DNA of 64,000 bases, from contig CACHSA010000006.1 in NCBI GenBank assembly GCA_902582405.1, positions 1 to 64,000 of the forward strand, in the 5' to 3' direction. Below, in pieces: positions 49,886 through 60,543 of this stretch (position 1 is the stretch's first letter; each line of letters starts with the position of its first letter). The DNA comes from an uncultured Bacteroidota bacterium. GTDB lineage: Bacteria; Bacteroidota; Bacteroidia; Flavobacteriales; Flavobacteriaceae. The notes below the pieces were generated by a model. The model worked only from the letters and a program-made list of their open reading frames with translations. It had not been told where the DNA came from and made no database searches. The translations under genes and the position numbers were made by a program.

Positions 49886-50692
49886 TTATAAATCATCTAT
49901 TATCTCTTGACCAACTCCAGTAGTAGAAAAACCTCCATCATGATATAAATTTTGCATTGTTACTTTTCTTGTAAAATCTGAAAAAAGAGAGACTACATAC
50001 TGAGCACATTCAAAAGCAGAAGCATTTCCTAAAGGGGAAGTTTTTTCTGAAAATTTTAAAAAGTTCTCCAGACCTTCTACACCAAGCCCTGCTGTGGTTC
50101 TTGTAGGAGATTGAGATATTGTATTTATCCTTACCTTTTTATTTTTTCCAAAAAAATATCCAAAACTTCTCGCTATTGATTCAAGATAGGCTTTATTATC
50201 TGCCATATCATTATAATTTGGGAATGTTCTCTGAGCAGCTATATATGTTAATGCGACAACGCTACCCCATTCATTTAAAGCATCCCTTTCATACAAGACT
50301 TGCAATAGTTTATGAAAAGAAAGGGCAGAAATATCCCAACCTTTTTTAGTCCATTCATGATTTTGGTTTGTATAATTTCTTTTTTTTCTAACATTTAGAG
50401 ACATACCAATTGAATGTAAAACAAAGTCAAATTTTCCATTAAAATGCTTCAGTGCTTTTTCAACCAATGTCTCTAGATCGGTAATGTTTGTTGCATCAGC
50501 TGGAATAACAGGCGAATTTAGCTCATTACCTAGTTTATTGATTTCTCCCATCCTCAAAGCAACAGGTGCATTTGTAAGTATAATTTCACCACCTTCGGAT
50601 TTTACAAGTTCAGCCACTTTCCATGCAATTGACTTATTATCTAAAGCACCAAAGATTAACCCCTTTTTGTTTTTTAAAAGATTATGTGACAT
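49886..50692 (-). CDS. fabI: Enoyl-[acyl-carrier-protein] reductase
   Basis: GLIFGALDNKSIAWKVAE, LTYIAAQRTFPNYNDMADNKAYLES. Confidence 0.94.
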   Translation of the reverse strand: MSHNLLKNKKGLIFGALDNKSIAWKVAELVKSEGGEIILTNAPVALRMGEINKLGNELNSPVIPADATNITDLETLVEKALKHFNGKFDFVLHSIGMSLNVRKKRNYTNQNHEWTKKGWDISALSFHKLLQVLYERDALNEWGSVVALTYIAAQRTFPNYNDMADNKAYLESIARSFGYFFGKNKKVRINTISQSPTRTTAGLGVEGLENFLKFSEKTSPLGNASAFECAQYVVSLFSDFTRKVTMQNLYHDGGFSTTGVGQEIIDDL

Positions 50693-50714
50693 AATTATTT
50701 TTTACAAATATATG

Positions 50715-52364
50715 TTAATTAAGCAATTCCTTTGCCAAATCATTTGCGCTCGATATAGACTCTTCTCCAGATAGCATTTCAGCAATTTCTGATACCCTTT
50801 CATCAAAATTTAAATTTTTAAGTTCTGTAAAGGTTTTATCACTTCTTATTGTTTTAAAAACTTTGAAATGATCATTTGCTTTAGCAGCAACCTGAGGTAA
50901 GTGTGTAATTGAAATAACTTGCATATTGATTGCCATGTTTTTCATTATCTTTCCAATACTGTTAGCTATTTCTCCTGAAACTCCAGTGTCAATTTCATCA
51001 AAAATAATTGTCGGTAGGTTTTTATAGTTTGACAAAATAGATTTTAGGGCAAGCATAATTCTTGAGAGTTCTCCTCCGGACGCTGTTTTATTTAAAGGAG
51101 CAACTGGAGCACCTTTGTTTGCTGAAAAATTAAACTCAAGTTTATCTTTACCCTTTTTTAAAAAAACATCAGAATCTTTGAGTTCCATTTTGATGATTGT
51201 ATTTAACATCCCCATGTCCTTGAGCAGATTTTCCATTTGGTTTTTTAGAATAGGAATGACTTTTTCTCTTTTTTGTCTAATTTCTTTTGATAATTTATTT
51301 AATGCTAATTTTGTTTCAGTTAACTTTTCTTTTCCCTCATTTATAATCGAATCAAGATTTTCGGTTTTGGATATCTTTTTTCTTATTTTTTCCTTTATTG
51401 AAATTAAATCATCTAATTTATTTACCTCGTGCTTTCTGAATAAAGAATAAATTTTTTCTAGTTTTTTACTTAAAATTTCTTTCACTTCAGGATTTAATTC
51501 AATAATATCACTTTCAGCCCTCAAATCACATATAATGTCATCTAATTCAATTATAACGCTTTCAACTCTTTCAAAAATTCTTTTGTATTCAATAGAAAAA
51601 TTAGATACTTTTTTAATTAGCATTCTTACCTCATTTAATTTAATATTAATACCATTTTCTTCATTTTGTAAAATATTTGAAATCTGGTTAAGGGTAGTGT
51701 TAATTTCTTCTGCATTACTAAATTTATTTAGATCTTGCTCCATTGAATCTAAAGAGTTACTAACATCTATAGTTTCAATTTCATTCAATAAATGGGTATT
51801 GTAGTCTTTCTCCTGATCCATAATAAATTTTGATGCCTCAAGTTTATCTATTTTATTTTTAAGTTCCTTGTAGTAAGAAAAATTTAAAGTATATTTTTTA
51901 ATTAAATTTTGATTTTTTGCTAATAAATCTAATATATCAATTTGATACTCTTCTTTGATAATAAAGTGGTTTTGAAATTGTGAATGAATATCAATGAGTT
52001 CATATGAAATTTTTTGCAATGTTTCTAAGTTAACTGGGGTGTCATTTATAAATGCCCTTGATTTTCCGGAAGGAATAATTTCTCTTCTTACTGTTGTTAA
52101 CGAATCGTAATCAATATCTAATGATTTAAAAAGATTTTTTAAATCAAGACTTTTTATTGAAAAGAGTAAATCAACAAAACATTTTTTGTTTTTATCTTTA
52201 ACCAAATTTGAATCTGCCCTTTTCCCTAGGGCTAAAGATAACCCTCCTAAAAGTATTGATTTACCAGCTCCTGTTTCACCAGTAATCGCTGTAAAGCCGC
52301 GATTTAAATCAACCCGCAAATAATCAATTAATGCATAGTTTGAAATAGTTAGCTCTTTTAACAA
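50715..52364 (-). CDS. recN: DNA repair protein RecN
   Basis: ITGETGAGKSILLGGLSLALGKRAD, ASGGELSRIMLALK, IFDEIDTGVSGEIA. Confidence 0.95.
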   Translation of the reverse strand: MLKELTISNYALIDYLRVDLNRGFTAITGETGAGKSILLGGLSLALGKRADSNLVKDKNKKCFVDLLFSIKSLDLKNLFKSLDIDYDSLTTVRREIIPSGKSRAFINDTPVNLETLQKISYELIDIHSQFQNHFIIKEEYQIDILDLLAKNQNLIKKYTLNFSYYKELKNKIDKLEASKFIMDQEKDYNTHLLNEIETIDVSNSLDSMEQDLNKFSNAEEINTTLNQISNILQNEENGINIKLNEVRMLIKKVSNFSIEYKRIFERVESVIIELDDIICDLRAESDIIELNPEVKEILSKKLEKIYSLFRKHEVNKLDDLISIKEKIRKKISKTENLDSIINEGKEKLTETKLALNKLSKEIRQKREKVIPILKNQMENLLKDMGMLNTIIKMELKDSDVFLKKGKDKLEFNFSANKGAPVAPLNKTASGGELSRIMLALKSILSNYKNLPTIIFDEIDTGVSGEIANSIGKIMKNMAINMQVISITHLPQVAAKANDHFKVFKTIRSDKTFTELKNLNFDERVSEIAEMLSGEESISSANDLAKELLN

Positions 52365-52428
52365 ATTATTTATGTTTATTTAAATATCGTTAAAATTAAA
52401 TCAATGTTGATAATTACTTTTTATTTTT

Positions 52429-53310
52429 TTATCTGATCTTTTTCCATTTCGGACCAAAGTATGGGGCTATCTTATTTAATGTTCTTATAGCCTGCTTAAA
52501 TTCTATTTTAGGTCCTTGAGAAAAAATATCAACTATTTCGTCTGATTTTGCGTCAAAAAACGTTTGAATTAAGAAAGCATTTGGTCTACGTTTATAAAGG
52601 GGTAGAAATTTTTCTAAGGCAAATGAAACTCTTTTTTTTGCCTCTTTTAAGTCAGTTGTCATAAAATCCATACCTTCCCTATGATACTCATACTGAACAG
52701 TTCTGTATTCTCTAAAAGTATTTGATAATAGTGTATCTACTAACCAAAATCTATTTCTTGTTCCATCACTTTGATTCCACCCCCTAATATTTTTCTGTTG
52801 TGCGAGTGAAACGATTTTTTGAGCTTCTTTAAAATAAATAGTACCACTATTAAACTTAAATGTGTCAGCTTCCATTCCCATTGCTAGGTACACATAAAAA
52901 CTAAGAATTGAAATTAAATTAGATTCAAAACTAACTGGATTATAGAATAATGGTTGATATTCGTCATATTGAAAGGAAATGTCTTTATCTAAAAAATTAA
53001 AAATTGGAGTAAAATAGGTAGATTCGAAAACAGGCCTTTCAACTTGAACTTGCAATGTACCATTGAAATTTGATCCAACATAGGAATTTAAATTCAGAAC
53101 TAAATTAAATTTTACTTTCTGATGCGTTCCTAAAGATCTATTATTCCAAAGATTACTATTTATAAATTCATTAACAGACTTCTGCAATGTCAAAAAAACC
53201 TGTTGATTTGTTTGATCTACAAATTCAGAATTGACTACAAAATTACAATTTACATTTTGACTAAATAATTTTAAATTCGATAATAAAATAATGAATAGTA
53301 ATTTTCTCAT
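52429..53310 (-). CDS. DUF4835 family secreted protein
   Basis: Signal peptide; NVDTLLSNTFREYRTVQYEYHREGMD-type sequence and neighbourhood recN-DUF4835-coaBC. Confidence 0.8.
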   Translation of the reverse strand: MRKLLFIILLSNLKLFSQNVNCNFVVNSEFVDQTNQQVFLTLQKSVNEFINSNLWNNRSLGTHQKVKFNLVLNLNSYVGSNFNGTLQVQVERPVFESTYFTPIFNFLDKDISFQYDEYQPLFYNPVSFESNLISILSFYVYLAMGMEADTFKFNSGTIYFKEAQKIVSLAQQKNIRGWNQSDGTRNRFWLVDTLLSNTFREYRTVQYEYHREGMDFMTTDLKEAKKRVSFALEKFLPLYKRRPNAFLIQTFFDAKSDEIVDIFSQGPKIEFKQAIRTLNKIAPYFGPKWKKIR

Positions 53311-54515
53311 AAATCTTCTATTATTTCATTAAAGAGCTTTAATGACAAATCCGTCTTTGTTGCTAATTCAAACGATACAGACTTTTTTCTAGTTATGTAT
53401 TTGCCTTGGTTATAGTCAGAATTAAAGATATTTTGCTTTTCGTTTAAAATATTTAGAAAAATTGCATCCAAATTTTTACTAACCAACTTTTTAAAAGCAT
53501 TTTTCTCTCCATCATTTGTTTCTAATGCGAACCCAAAAAGAAATTGATTTTTTTTAATTTTTCCTAAATTATGTAGTATATCAATATTTTTTTTAAGAGA
53601 TATTTCATTCAAATTTTCAGTTTTTTTAATCTTAGATTTATAGGACTTCGTTGGAACAAAATCAGCAACAGCTGCTGCAGAAATAAATATCTCTACATTA
53701 AAAAAATACTTTAAAATTTCATTATACATTTCATTAGCAGAAACAACATTTATCAAATTAATAGATTGATTTAAAATTTTTAAAGAGGTTGGTCCAGATA
53801 TCAAAGTTACATTTGCACCAAGATTTGCGGCAACCTCAGCTAAAGCAAAACCCATTTTGCCAGAGGAAAAATTACCAATAAATCTTACAGGATCAATTTT
53901 TTCATAGGTGGGACCAGCAGAGATAAGTATGCTTTTTCCTTTCAATAGATGTTCATTGTTTAGGTCTTTGATTAAATATTTAATTATATTTTCAGGTTCC
54001 ATCATCCTTCCTTTACCTTTTAAACCACTAGCTAAATCTCCATTTTCAGATTCTAAAATTATATTTCCAAAACTTTTTAATTTATTTAAATTTTCCTGAT
54101 TGCTTGGATGTTTGTACATGTCAAGATCCATAGAGGGAGCAACGTAAACAGGACATTTAGCTGATAAGTAGCAGGCTAATAATAAATTATCGCATCTCGC
54201 AGATGCCATTGAGGAAATGGTATTTGAAGTTGCTGGTGCTATAATTATTAAATCGGCCCATAAAGATAATTCAACATGATTATTCCATTCAGAATTATCT
54301 TGCCCATCTTTTATTTCTGTAAAAGAAGAACTAACTGGATTCTTCGATAATGTAGAAAGAGTTGTTGCGGTTACAAAATCAGTTGCACTAGGTGTTAACA
54401 CTACCTTTACCTCCGCTCCTTTTTTAATTAGTGACCTAACCAAAAGAGCAGATTTGTAAGCTGCTATGCTTCCAGAGATACCTAGGAGCACCTTTTTACC
54501 TCCAAGAGTTAGCAT
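53307..54515 (-). CDS. coaBC: Bifunctional phosphopantothenoylcysteine decarboxylase / phosphopantothenate-cysteine ligase
   Basis: LLGISGSIAAYKSALLVR, APSMDLDMY, SAGPTYEKIDPVRFIGNFSSGKMG. Confidence 0.96.
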   Translation of the reverse strand: MLTLGGKKVLLGISGSIAAYKSALLVRSLIKKGAEVKVVLTPSATDFVTATTLSTLSKNPVSSSFTEIKDGQDNSEWNNHVELSLWADLIIIAPATSNTISSMASARCDNLLLACYLSAKCPVYVAPSMDLDMYKHPSNQENLNKLKSFGNIILESENGDLASGLKGKGRMMEPENIIKYLIKDLNNEHLLKGKSILISAGPTYEKIDPVRFIGNFSSGKMGFALAEVAANLGANVTLISGPTSLKILNQSINLINVVSANEMYNEILKYFFNVEIFISAAAVADFVPTKSYKSKIKKTENLNEISLKKNIDILHNLGKIKKNQFLFGFALETNDGEKNAFKKLVSKNLDAIFLNILNEKQNIFNSDYNQGKYITRKKSVSFELATKTDLSLKLFNEIIEDL

Positions 54516-54841
54516 TAAACTTCCTCGTCAGGATTTCTGTGATAAATTTTGTTTTTAATCCATTCCTCAATAGCCATCGCATGAGGTTTTGGTAAGCTCT
54601 CGTAAAATTTTGAGACCTCTATCTGCTCTTTGTTTTCAAAAATTTCTTCCAAGCTATCATTGTGTGTAGCAAATTCCTCCAACTTTTCGTGTAATTCTTT
54701 TCTAATATCTGTATTTATTTGTGCAGATCTTTTAGATATTATTGAAATTGCTTCGTAAATATTATCTACACCTTTTTCTATTTTACTTCTATTGTAAGTT
54801 GAGGTTGTTACTGGGGCTTTTGATTCTCTATATTTAGTCAT
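54515..54841 (-). CDS. rpoZ: DNA-directed RNA polymerase omega subunit (Bacteroidota Rpb6-like)
   Basis: NIYEAISIISKRSAQINTDIRKELHEKLEEFA between bamD and coaBC. Confidence 0.85.
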   Translation of the reverse strand: MTKYRESKAPVTTSTYNRSKIEKGVDNIYEAISIISKRSAQINTDIRKELHEKLEEFATHNDSLEEIFENKEQIEVSKFYESLPKPHAMAIEEWIKNKIYHRNPDEEV

Positions 54842-54851
54842 TTTTAAAAAT

Positions 54852-55670
54852 TTAGGTATTATTTTTATTAATTATTTTTATCTGTTTTTGTATTTCTTCA
54901 AGCTTTTCAGAAATATCATCCATAAAAAGTGTCTCAGGAAAGTATCTCAAAATTGCATTGTGAGTTTCTATAGCTCCTTCAAGTCTTTGGAGTTTCTTAT
55001 TAGGAACACTGTTAGTAGCAATTTCATATTGAGATAAAAATTTGAAATAAAGGGCATTTTCTCTAAACGGTGTACCAGGAAAATTAGATATAAAATTATC
55101 TAAAGAACTAATTGCAGCTTTATAATCTCGAATAGTATAATATTGTTTTGAAATTTCAAAGTCTTTTTTTTCAAGTTTTACTTGCAATTCTTTAATATAG
55201 CTGTTAGCTTCTGATAAATAATTTGATTTGGGATAATTATCAATAAAAATTTGCAATTTTTCCATTGCTTCGTTAGTATTTTCTTGATCCAAACTATAAA
55301 TAGGGGATAACATATAGTAACATTTTGCTATCATAAAGTTAGCTTCGTCTAATTTTTCGCTTTTAGGAAAAGATTTTACAAAATTTTCAAACTGGTAAGC
55401 GGCTAAATAGTAATTTCCAAGTTGATAATGGGAATTGGCAAAAAAATAAATCAGTCTTTGGGACTGTGGTTTTCCTCTATATGCAGGGATAATTTGCTCA
55501 TAAAGTCGATTAGCTCGTCTGTATTCTCCATTATCATAATAATTTTGGGCTGCTTTTAACTTAGGAGCAGTTTCCTTACTATTAAGAATCTTCTGATAAC
55601 TATTACATGAGAACACAAACAAACTCAATAATAGATAAACTTTTCTTAGATTAAACAAAAACATCCACAA
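54852..55670 (-). CDS. bamD: Outer membrane assembly lipoprotein BamD
   Basis: Lipobox FVFSC; YYDNGEYRRANRLYEQIIPAYRGKPQSQRLIYFFANSHYQLGNYYLAAYQFENF. Confidence 0.9.
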   Translation of the reverse strand: MWMFLFNLRKVYLLLSLFVFSCNSYQKILNSKETAPKLKAAQNYYDNGEYRRANRLYEQIIPAYRGKPQSQRLIYFFANSHYQLGNYYLAAYQFENFVKSFPKSEKLDEANFMIAKCYYMLSPIYSLDQENTNEAMEKLQIFIDNYPKSNYLSEANSYIKELQVKLEKKDFEISKQYYTIRDYKAAISSLDNFISNFPGTPFRENALYFKFLSQYEIATNSVPNKKLQRLEGAIETHNAILRYFPETLFMDDISEKLEEIQKQIKIINKNNT

Positions 55671-55720
55671 ATTTAATTAATAAAGTAGGAAATTAAAAAT
55701 ACTTACTCATATCTAAATTC

Positions 55721-56611
55721 TTAAAGTAAATTTTCCTGGAAAACTTTTAATTTTTCTTTAATTTCAAAGTATAAATTCTTATTTACTGGGGTGAGAGGTA
55801 GTCTTAAAATATTTTTACAATACCCCATTATTGAAAGCAAAGCTTTTATGCCTGCAGGATTTCCCTCTTTGAATAAAAGCTCTATAATATTTTTAATTTT
55901 TTTAAATTTTTGTGCTGCCTCTTGTGTTTTATTTTCTTTAGCTAAATTTATTATGTTAGAAAATTCTAATGGAAAAGCCCCAGCTACAACGCTAATGACT
56001 CCCGAACCACCATTTAAAACCAATTCAAGTGCAGTCAAATCGTCACCAGAAATAACATGAAAGTTTTTCGGACTATTTTTTAATAATTCTAACCCTTTAC
56101 TAATATTACCAGTCGCATCTTTTATTCCAACAATATTTTCAAATTTTTCAAGCAATTTAAAAATTGTTTGATTGGAAATCGACACACCCGTTCTTGAAGG
56201 AACATCATATAAAATTAATGGAAGAGGAGTAGCATTTGCTATATGCGAAAAATGCTGATATATTCCCTCTTGTGAAGGTCTATTGTAATATGGGCAAACT
56301 GATAAAATAGCACTGAAATTTTTCATGTCAAAATTTGAAAATTCGTTAACTATTTTTTGAGTGTTATTACCTCCAAAGCCAGCAACCAGCGGTAACCTTC
56401 CTCTATTAGACTTTACTACACATTCAAAAATTTTGTCTTTTTCTTCGAAATTAACACTATTGGATTCTCCAGTAGTACCAAGAACAACCAAATAATTTAT
56501 ACCATTATTGACATAAAAATCTATCAATGATCTATATGCGCCGAAGTCAATCTCTCCACTTTTCTTAAATGGGGTAATTATTGCTACACCTATTCCTTTT
56601 AAAAAATCCAA
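55721..56611 (-). CDS. dapA: 4-hydroxy-tetrahydrodipicolinate synthase
   Basis: GTTGESNSVNFEEK, YYNRPSQEGIYQHF, ILYDVPSRTG, GIKDATGN. Confidence 0.96.
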   Translation of the reverse strand: MDFLKGIGVAIITPFKKSGEIDFGAYRSLIDFYVNNGINYLVVLGTTGESNSVNFEEKDKIFECVVKSNRGRLPLVAGFGGNNTQKIVNEFSNFDMKNFSAILSVCPYYNRPSQEGIYQHFSHIANATPLPLILYDVPSRTGVSISNQTIFKLLEKFENIVGIKDATGNISKGLELLKNSPKNFHVISGDDLTALELVLNGGSGVISVVAGAFPLEFSNIINLAKENKTQEAAQKFKKIKNIIELLFKEGNPAGIKALLSIMGYCKNILRLPLTPVNKNLYFEIKEKLKVFQENLL

Positions 56612-57121
56612 CTATATTGTTTTTAATACTTTAACATATTTTCTAAATTCGTTTTTGAATATATCTGTTTGAATTGGAAGAAAATCAAAAATAACATCAT
56701 TTATTCTAATATCAGTTTTTGTAAATCCAAAACTTAGCTTACATTCTCCTTTAACAGCTATCCATTTTAAATATAAATTGTCACAACCAAAAAAATTAAT
56801 TTGTAAATCAACTTTCCTTTTACATGCTTTAGTAAGCTTATCTGTGAAATTTCCAAAAAAACTAATATGATTTTTATCATAGTAATCCTTTTCATTTACT
56901 GGGTTTTCATTTAAATATGAGAATTTTATAAACGTGAAATTAACTTTCGATTCTGTTGTGTCGGATAAAAGATTCCTGAAATATTTTTCGTCAACAGGAA
57001 GGGTTTTATCTATAATCACCCTTACACTTTTGATTTTAAAATCAGATCTAACTATACCCTTGGAGATCTTTTTTTGGAAATCATTTTTATATTTTATTAA
57101 ATGGAATAGTTTTCTAAACAC
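56612..57121 (-). CDS. DUF6913-type conserved hypothetical protein
   Basis: Located between ligA and dapA as in other flavobacteria; sequence style fits DUF6913. Confidence 0.65.
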   Translation of the reverse strand: MFRKLFHLIKYKNDFQKKISKGIVRSDFKIKSVRVIIDKTLPVDEKYFRNLLSDTTESKVNFTFIKFSYLNENPVNEKDYYDKNHISFFGNFTDKLTKACKRKVDLQINFFGCDNLYLKWIAVKGECKLSFGFTKTDIRINDVIFDFLPIQTDIFKNEFRKYVKVLKTI

Positions 57122-57189
57122 CTATTTTAATATTTTAAAAACATTACACGTAAAGATAAAATAAATCAGATCAAAACTTATTTAGCATG

Positions 57190-59181
57190 TTATGTATTTA
57201 ACATTTTTAAAAAATCATTTTCACTAATAATTGGTATGTTTAAGAGCTTTGCTTTTTGTTTTTTTGTTGGTCCAATCGACTCCCCACCGATTATAATTTT
57301 GGTCTTAGAATTAACAGCGGATGACAACTTTCCACCATTTTCAAGAACCAACTGTTTGATTTTTTCTCGCGTTAAATTTTCAAAAGTGCCAGATATTACA
57401 ATTATGTCGCCATTTAGAATGTTTGATTTATTTTTAGTTTTATCAATCTTAAAATTGATATCTGCATCGGAGAGTCTTTCAATAATCAATAAATTTTCAG
57501 GATTTTCGAAATAATTTTTGACACTATTAACAATTTTTTCTCCTATTTCTTCAACTGAAACTAAATCGTCGTAGCTAGAATTAATTAAATTATCGATTGA
57601 CTCAAAGTGATTTGCCAACTTTGATGCGACTGTTTCCCCAACATGTCTAATTCCAATAGAAAAAAGAACTTTTTGGAAAGGTTGTTTTTTAGATTGCTTT
57701 ATCGATTCTATTAAATTCAATGCTGACTTTTCAGCCATACCCTCCAGATTTATTAATTTTTCGATTTCAACTTCATATATATCAGCAATATTATTAATTA
57801 TACCTTCATTAAATAACAAAGACACTCTTTCACTACCAAATCCTTCAATATTCATTCCTTTTCGAGATACAAAGTGTTGAATTTTTCCTATTATTTGAGT
57901 TTTACAATTATTTTCGGCTTTACAATAATGTTGGGCCTCTCCTTGAATTTTTTCTAATTTTGAACCACAATCGGGGCAGTTCTCTATGAATTTGATATCA
58001 TTAACCAGGCTAGGCCTTCTAAGTTTATCGAATCCAACTATTTTTGGGATAATTTCTCCTCCTTTTTCAACGTATACATAGTCACCTATTCTAAGACCGA
58101 GTTTTTCAATTTGATCAGAATTATGTAATGATGCTCTTTTGACAATGGTACCCGAAAGATTAATAGGCTCAAAATTGGCTACAGGAGTAATAGCTCCAGT
58201 CCTACCAACCTGATAAGTAACAGATAAAAGTTTAGTACTTTGTCTTTCTGCTTTAAATTTATAAGAAATAGCCCATCTTGGAACTTTTGATGTAAAGTCT
58301 AATTCGTTCTGAATTTTAATTGAATTAACTTTAATCACAATACCATCTATTTCGTAAGGTAATTCACTCTTTTTTTTTTCCCAAAAATCAATAAAATCAA
58401 AAATTTCGTTTATTGAGTTTGCCCTTTTCATACTTTCTGGAATGAAAAAACCCCATTGCCTTGATTTTTCTAGCAACTCTGAATGGTATATACTTGAATT
58501 TTCACCAACTACTGAATAAAAAAAACATTTTAATTTTCTTGATGCGACTTCTTTACTGTCTTGAAGTTTTAATGATCCCGAAGCCGTGTTTCTCGGGTTA
58601 CTAAATAAAGGTAGACCTTTAGCTTTTCTTTCATTGTTTAGATTAATAAAACTATCGATTGGTAAAATAACTTCTCCTCTAATCTCAAATTTTTCTGGAT
58701 ATATACCATTTAAAATCAAAGGGATATTTTTAATTGTCTTAATATTCAATGTGACATCATCACCTTTGATACCATCTCCCCTGGTTAGTGCTCTCTTTAA
58801 TTTACCTCTTTCGTAATATAAGTTAATTGAAGCCCCATCAAATTTTAGTTCACAGTTAAAGTCATTTACTTTATTTCCGTATTTTTTTTCAATTCTTTTA
58901 ATCCATTCTATTATTTCATTTTTAGAATAAGTGTTTGCAAGAGAATACATGGGGTATCTATGACTGAAACTTTTAAATTTTTTAGTAATCTCACCTCCTA
59001 CTCTAACTGTGGGAGAATTCTCATCATAAAATTGAGGATATTTTTTCTCTAATTTTTCTAGCTTTTTCAAAAGCATATCAAATTCAAGGTCTGAAATCAA
59101 ACTTTCGTCTTTGTTGTAATACAAATAATTATAATGATGAAGTTTATTTCTTAGACTTGTAATTTGTTCTTCAGGAGTCAT
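57190..59181 (-). CDS. ligA: NAD-dependent DNA ligase
   Basis: CELKFDGASINLYYERG, Zn motif CPDCGSKL...HYCKAENNC, HhH and BRCT domains. Confidence 0.97.
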   Translation of the reverse strand: MTPEEQITSLRNKLHHYNYLYYNKDESLISDLEFDMLLKKLEKLEKKYPQFYDENSPTVRVGGEITKKFKSFSHRYPMYSLANTYSKNEIIEWIKRIEKKYGNKVNDFNCELKFDGASINLYYERGKLKRALTRGDGIKGDDVTLNIKTIKNIPLILNGIYPEKFEIRGEVILPIDSFINLNNERKAKGLPLFSNPRNTASGSLKLQDSKEVASRKLKCFFYSVVGENSSIYHSELLEKSRQWGFFIPESMKRANSINEIFDFIDFWEKKKSELPYEIDGIVIKVNSIKIQNELDFTSKVPRWAISYKFKAERQSTKLLSVTYQVGRTGAITPVANFEPINLSGTIVKRASLHNSDQIEKLGLRIGDYVYVEKGGEIIPKIVGFDKLRRPSLVNDIKFIENCPDCGSKLEKIQGEAQHYCKAENNCKTQIIGKIQHFVSRKGMNIEGFGSERVSLLFNEGIINNIADIYEVEIEKLINLEGMAEKSALNLIESIKQSKKQPFQKVLFSIGIRHVGETVASKLANHFESIDNLINSSYDDLVSVEEIGEKIVNSVKNYFENPENLLIIERLSDADINFKIDKTKNKSNILNGDIIVISGTFENLTREKIKQLVLENGGKLSSAVNSKTKIIIGGESIGPTKKQKAKLLNIPIISENDFLKMLNT

Positions 59182-60017
59182 TTTTGAAATTTTATATACC
59201 TATTTCTTTTAAATATATCTTTTTTCAATTCGTAATTAGAAAAACTATATTTCCTAGAAAGCGATATTAAATCACTTTTAAATTGGGGGTTTATTTCAAA
59301 ATATAATAGACCACCTGATTTCAATTTTAGTTTTGAAATATCAAATATCCTCTTATAAAAAGTCAAAGGTTCTTCATCTTTTACAAAAATTGATTTTTCT
59401 GGTTCAAAATTTAAAACATTCGATTTCATGGCTTTTTTTTCACTTTCAGCTACATATGGTGGGTTTGACACAATAATATCAATTTCATTAAAGTTATTCC
59501 ATGTAAAAATATCAGCATGAATATAATTAATATTTACTGAATTCCTAGAAGAATTATGCTTTGCTAAATCGATTGCTTTTTTATTGATTTCAAGTGCGGA
59601 AATATCCCATTTGTTTCGTTTCATCTTCATAACAATAGCTATGCAGCCACTTCCAGAACAAATATCAATAACATTTATTTTTGAATTTTTATTTTCATTT
59701 AAAACCCAATCAACTAGACCCTCCGTCTCAATTCTCGGTATTAGTACACTTTCGTTTACGTAAAATTTATAGTTATAAAATCTAGTTTCACCAATAATAT
59801 ATTGATAAGGTTTGCCTTTTTTTAATTCATTTGCAAACTTGTTAATCTTATCTAATTCAATCTTAGATAGTGTATAATCTCGATTTAAATAAAATTTAGT
59901 TATATCGAAAGATAGAAATTCTTCCAAAACAACTTTAAATAATGAGGAAATTTCCTCTACTGTGTATAGCCCAGTTAAATCAGAACGAAACTTAGAGTTG
60001 AATTCACCTATTTTCAT
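59178..60017 (-). CDS. prmC: Release factor glutamine methyltransferase
   Basis: VLIPRIETEGLVDW, DICSGSGCIAI, IVSNPPYV. Confidence 0.95.
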   Translation of the reverse strand: MKIGEFNSKFRSDLTGLYTVEEISSLFKVVLEEFLSFDITKFYLNRDYTLSKIELDKINKFANELKKGKPYQYIIGETRFYNYKFYVNESVLIPRIETEGLVDWVLNENKNSKINVIDICSGSGCIAIVMKMKRNKWDISALEINKKAIDLAKHNSSRNSVNINYIHADIFTWNNFNEIDIIVSNPPYVAESEKKAMKSNVLNFEPEKSIFVKDEEPLTFYKRIFDISKLKLKSGGLLYFEINPQFKSDLISLSRKYSFSNYELKKDIFKRNRYIKFQK

Positions 60018-60496
60018 TTCAGTTTTTTAATTAACCAAACATTACATGATGTGTGGCCAGTATTTCCAATAGGGCCGTCAATGTAGATAAACCCTTTTTT
60101 CAGATAAAGTTTTTGTGCTGCTTTCATGTATGGTAAAGTTTCAATATAACAATATTTAAATTCTTTATCTATTGCGAAACTCAAACATCTTTCAATCATT
60201 TCGTCTCCTAAACCTTTACCTCTAATTGAAGGAAGGAAATACATTTTCTGTAATTCACAAATATCATGATCAGCTTGGTTTAAATGTGATATTCCAGCTC
60301 CTCCACAAATTATTCCATTATTCTCAACTACATAATAAATAGATCTTTTCTTATCATATGTTTCGAACATAAAGTCAAGTTCAGGGTCAGCATACGCTGT
60401 TCCTTTTTTGGGGACTCCAATTTCAATTAAAACCTCACGTATTATTTTACTAAGGCTTAGATTATCCTTTTTACGAACTTGTCTGATTTTAAACAT
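60014..60496 (-). CDS. GNAT family N-acetyltransferase
   Basis: LQKMYFLPSIRGKGLGDEMIERCLSFA acetyl-CoA binding motif. Confidence 0.9.
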   Translation of the reverse strand: MFKIRQVRKKDNLSLSKIIREVLIEIGVPKKGTAYADPELDFMFETYDKKRSIYYVVENNGIICGGAGISHLNQADHDICELQKMYFLPSIRGKGLGDEMIERCLSFAIDKEFKYCYIETLPYMKAAQKLYLKKGFIYIDGPIGNTGHTSCNVWLIKKLK

Positions 60497-60543
60497 TAAA
60501 GATTTTAATAATTTATCTTTGCTTTTAAAACTAAAGATAAGGA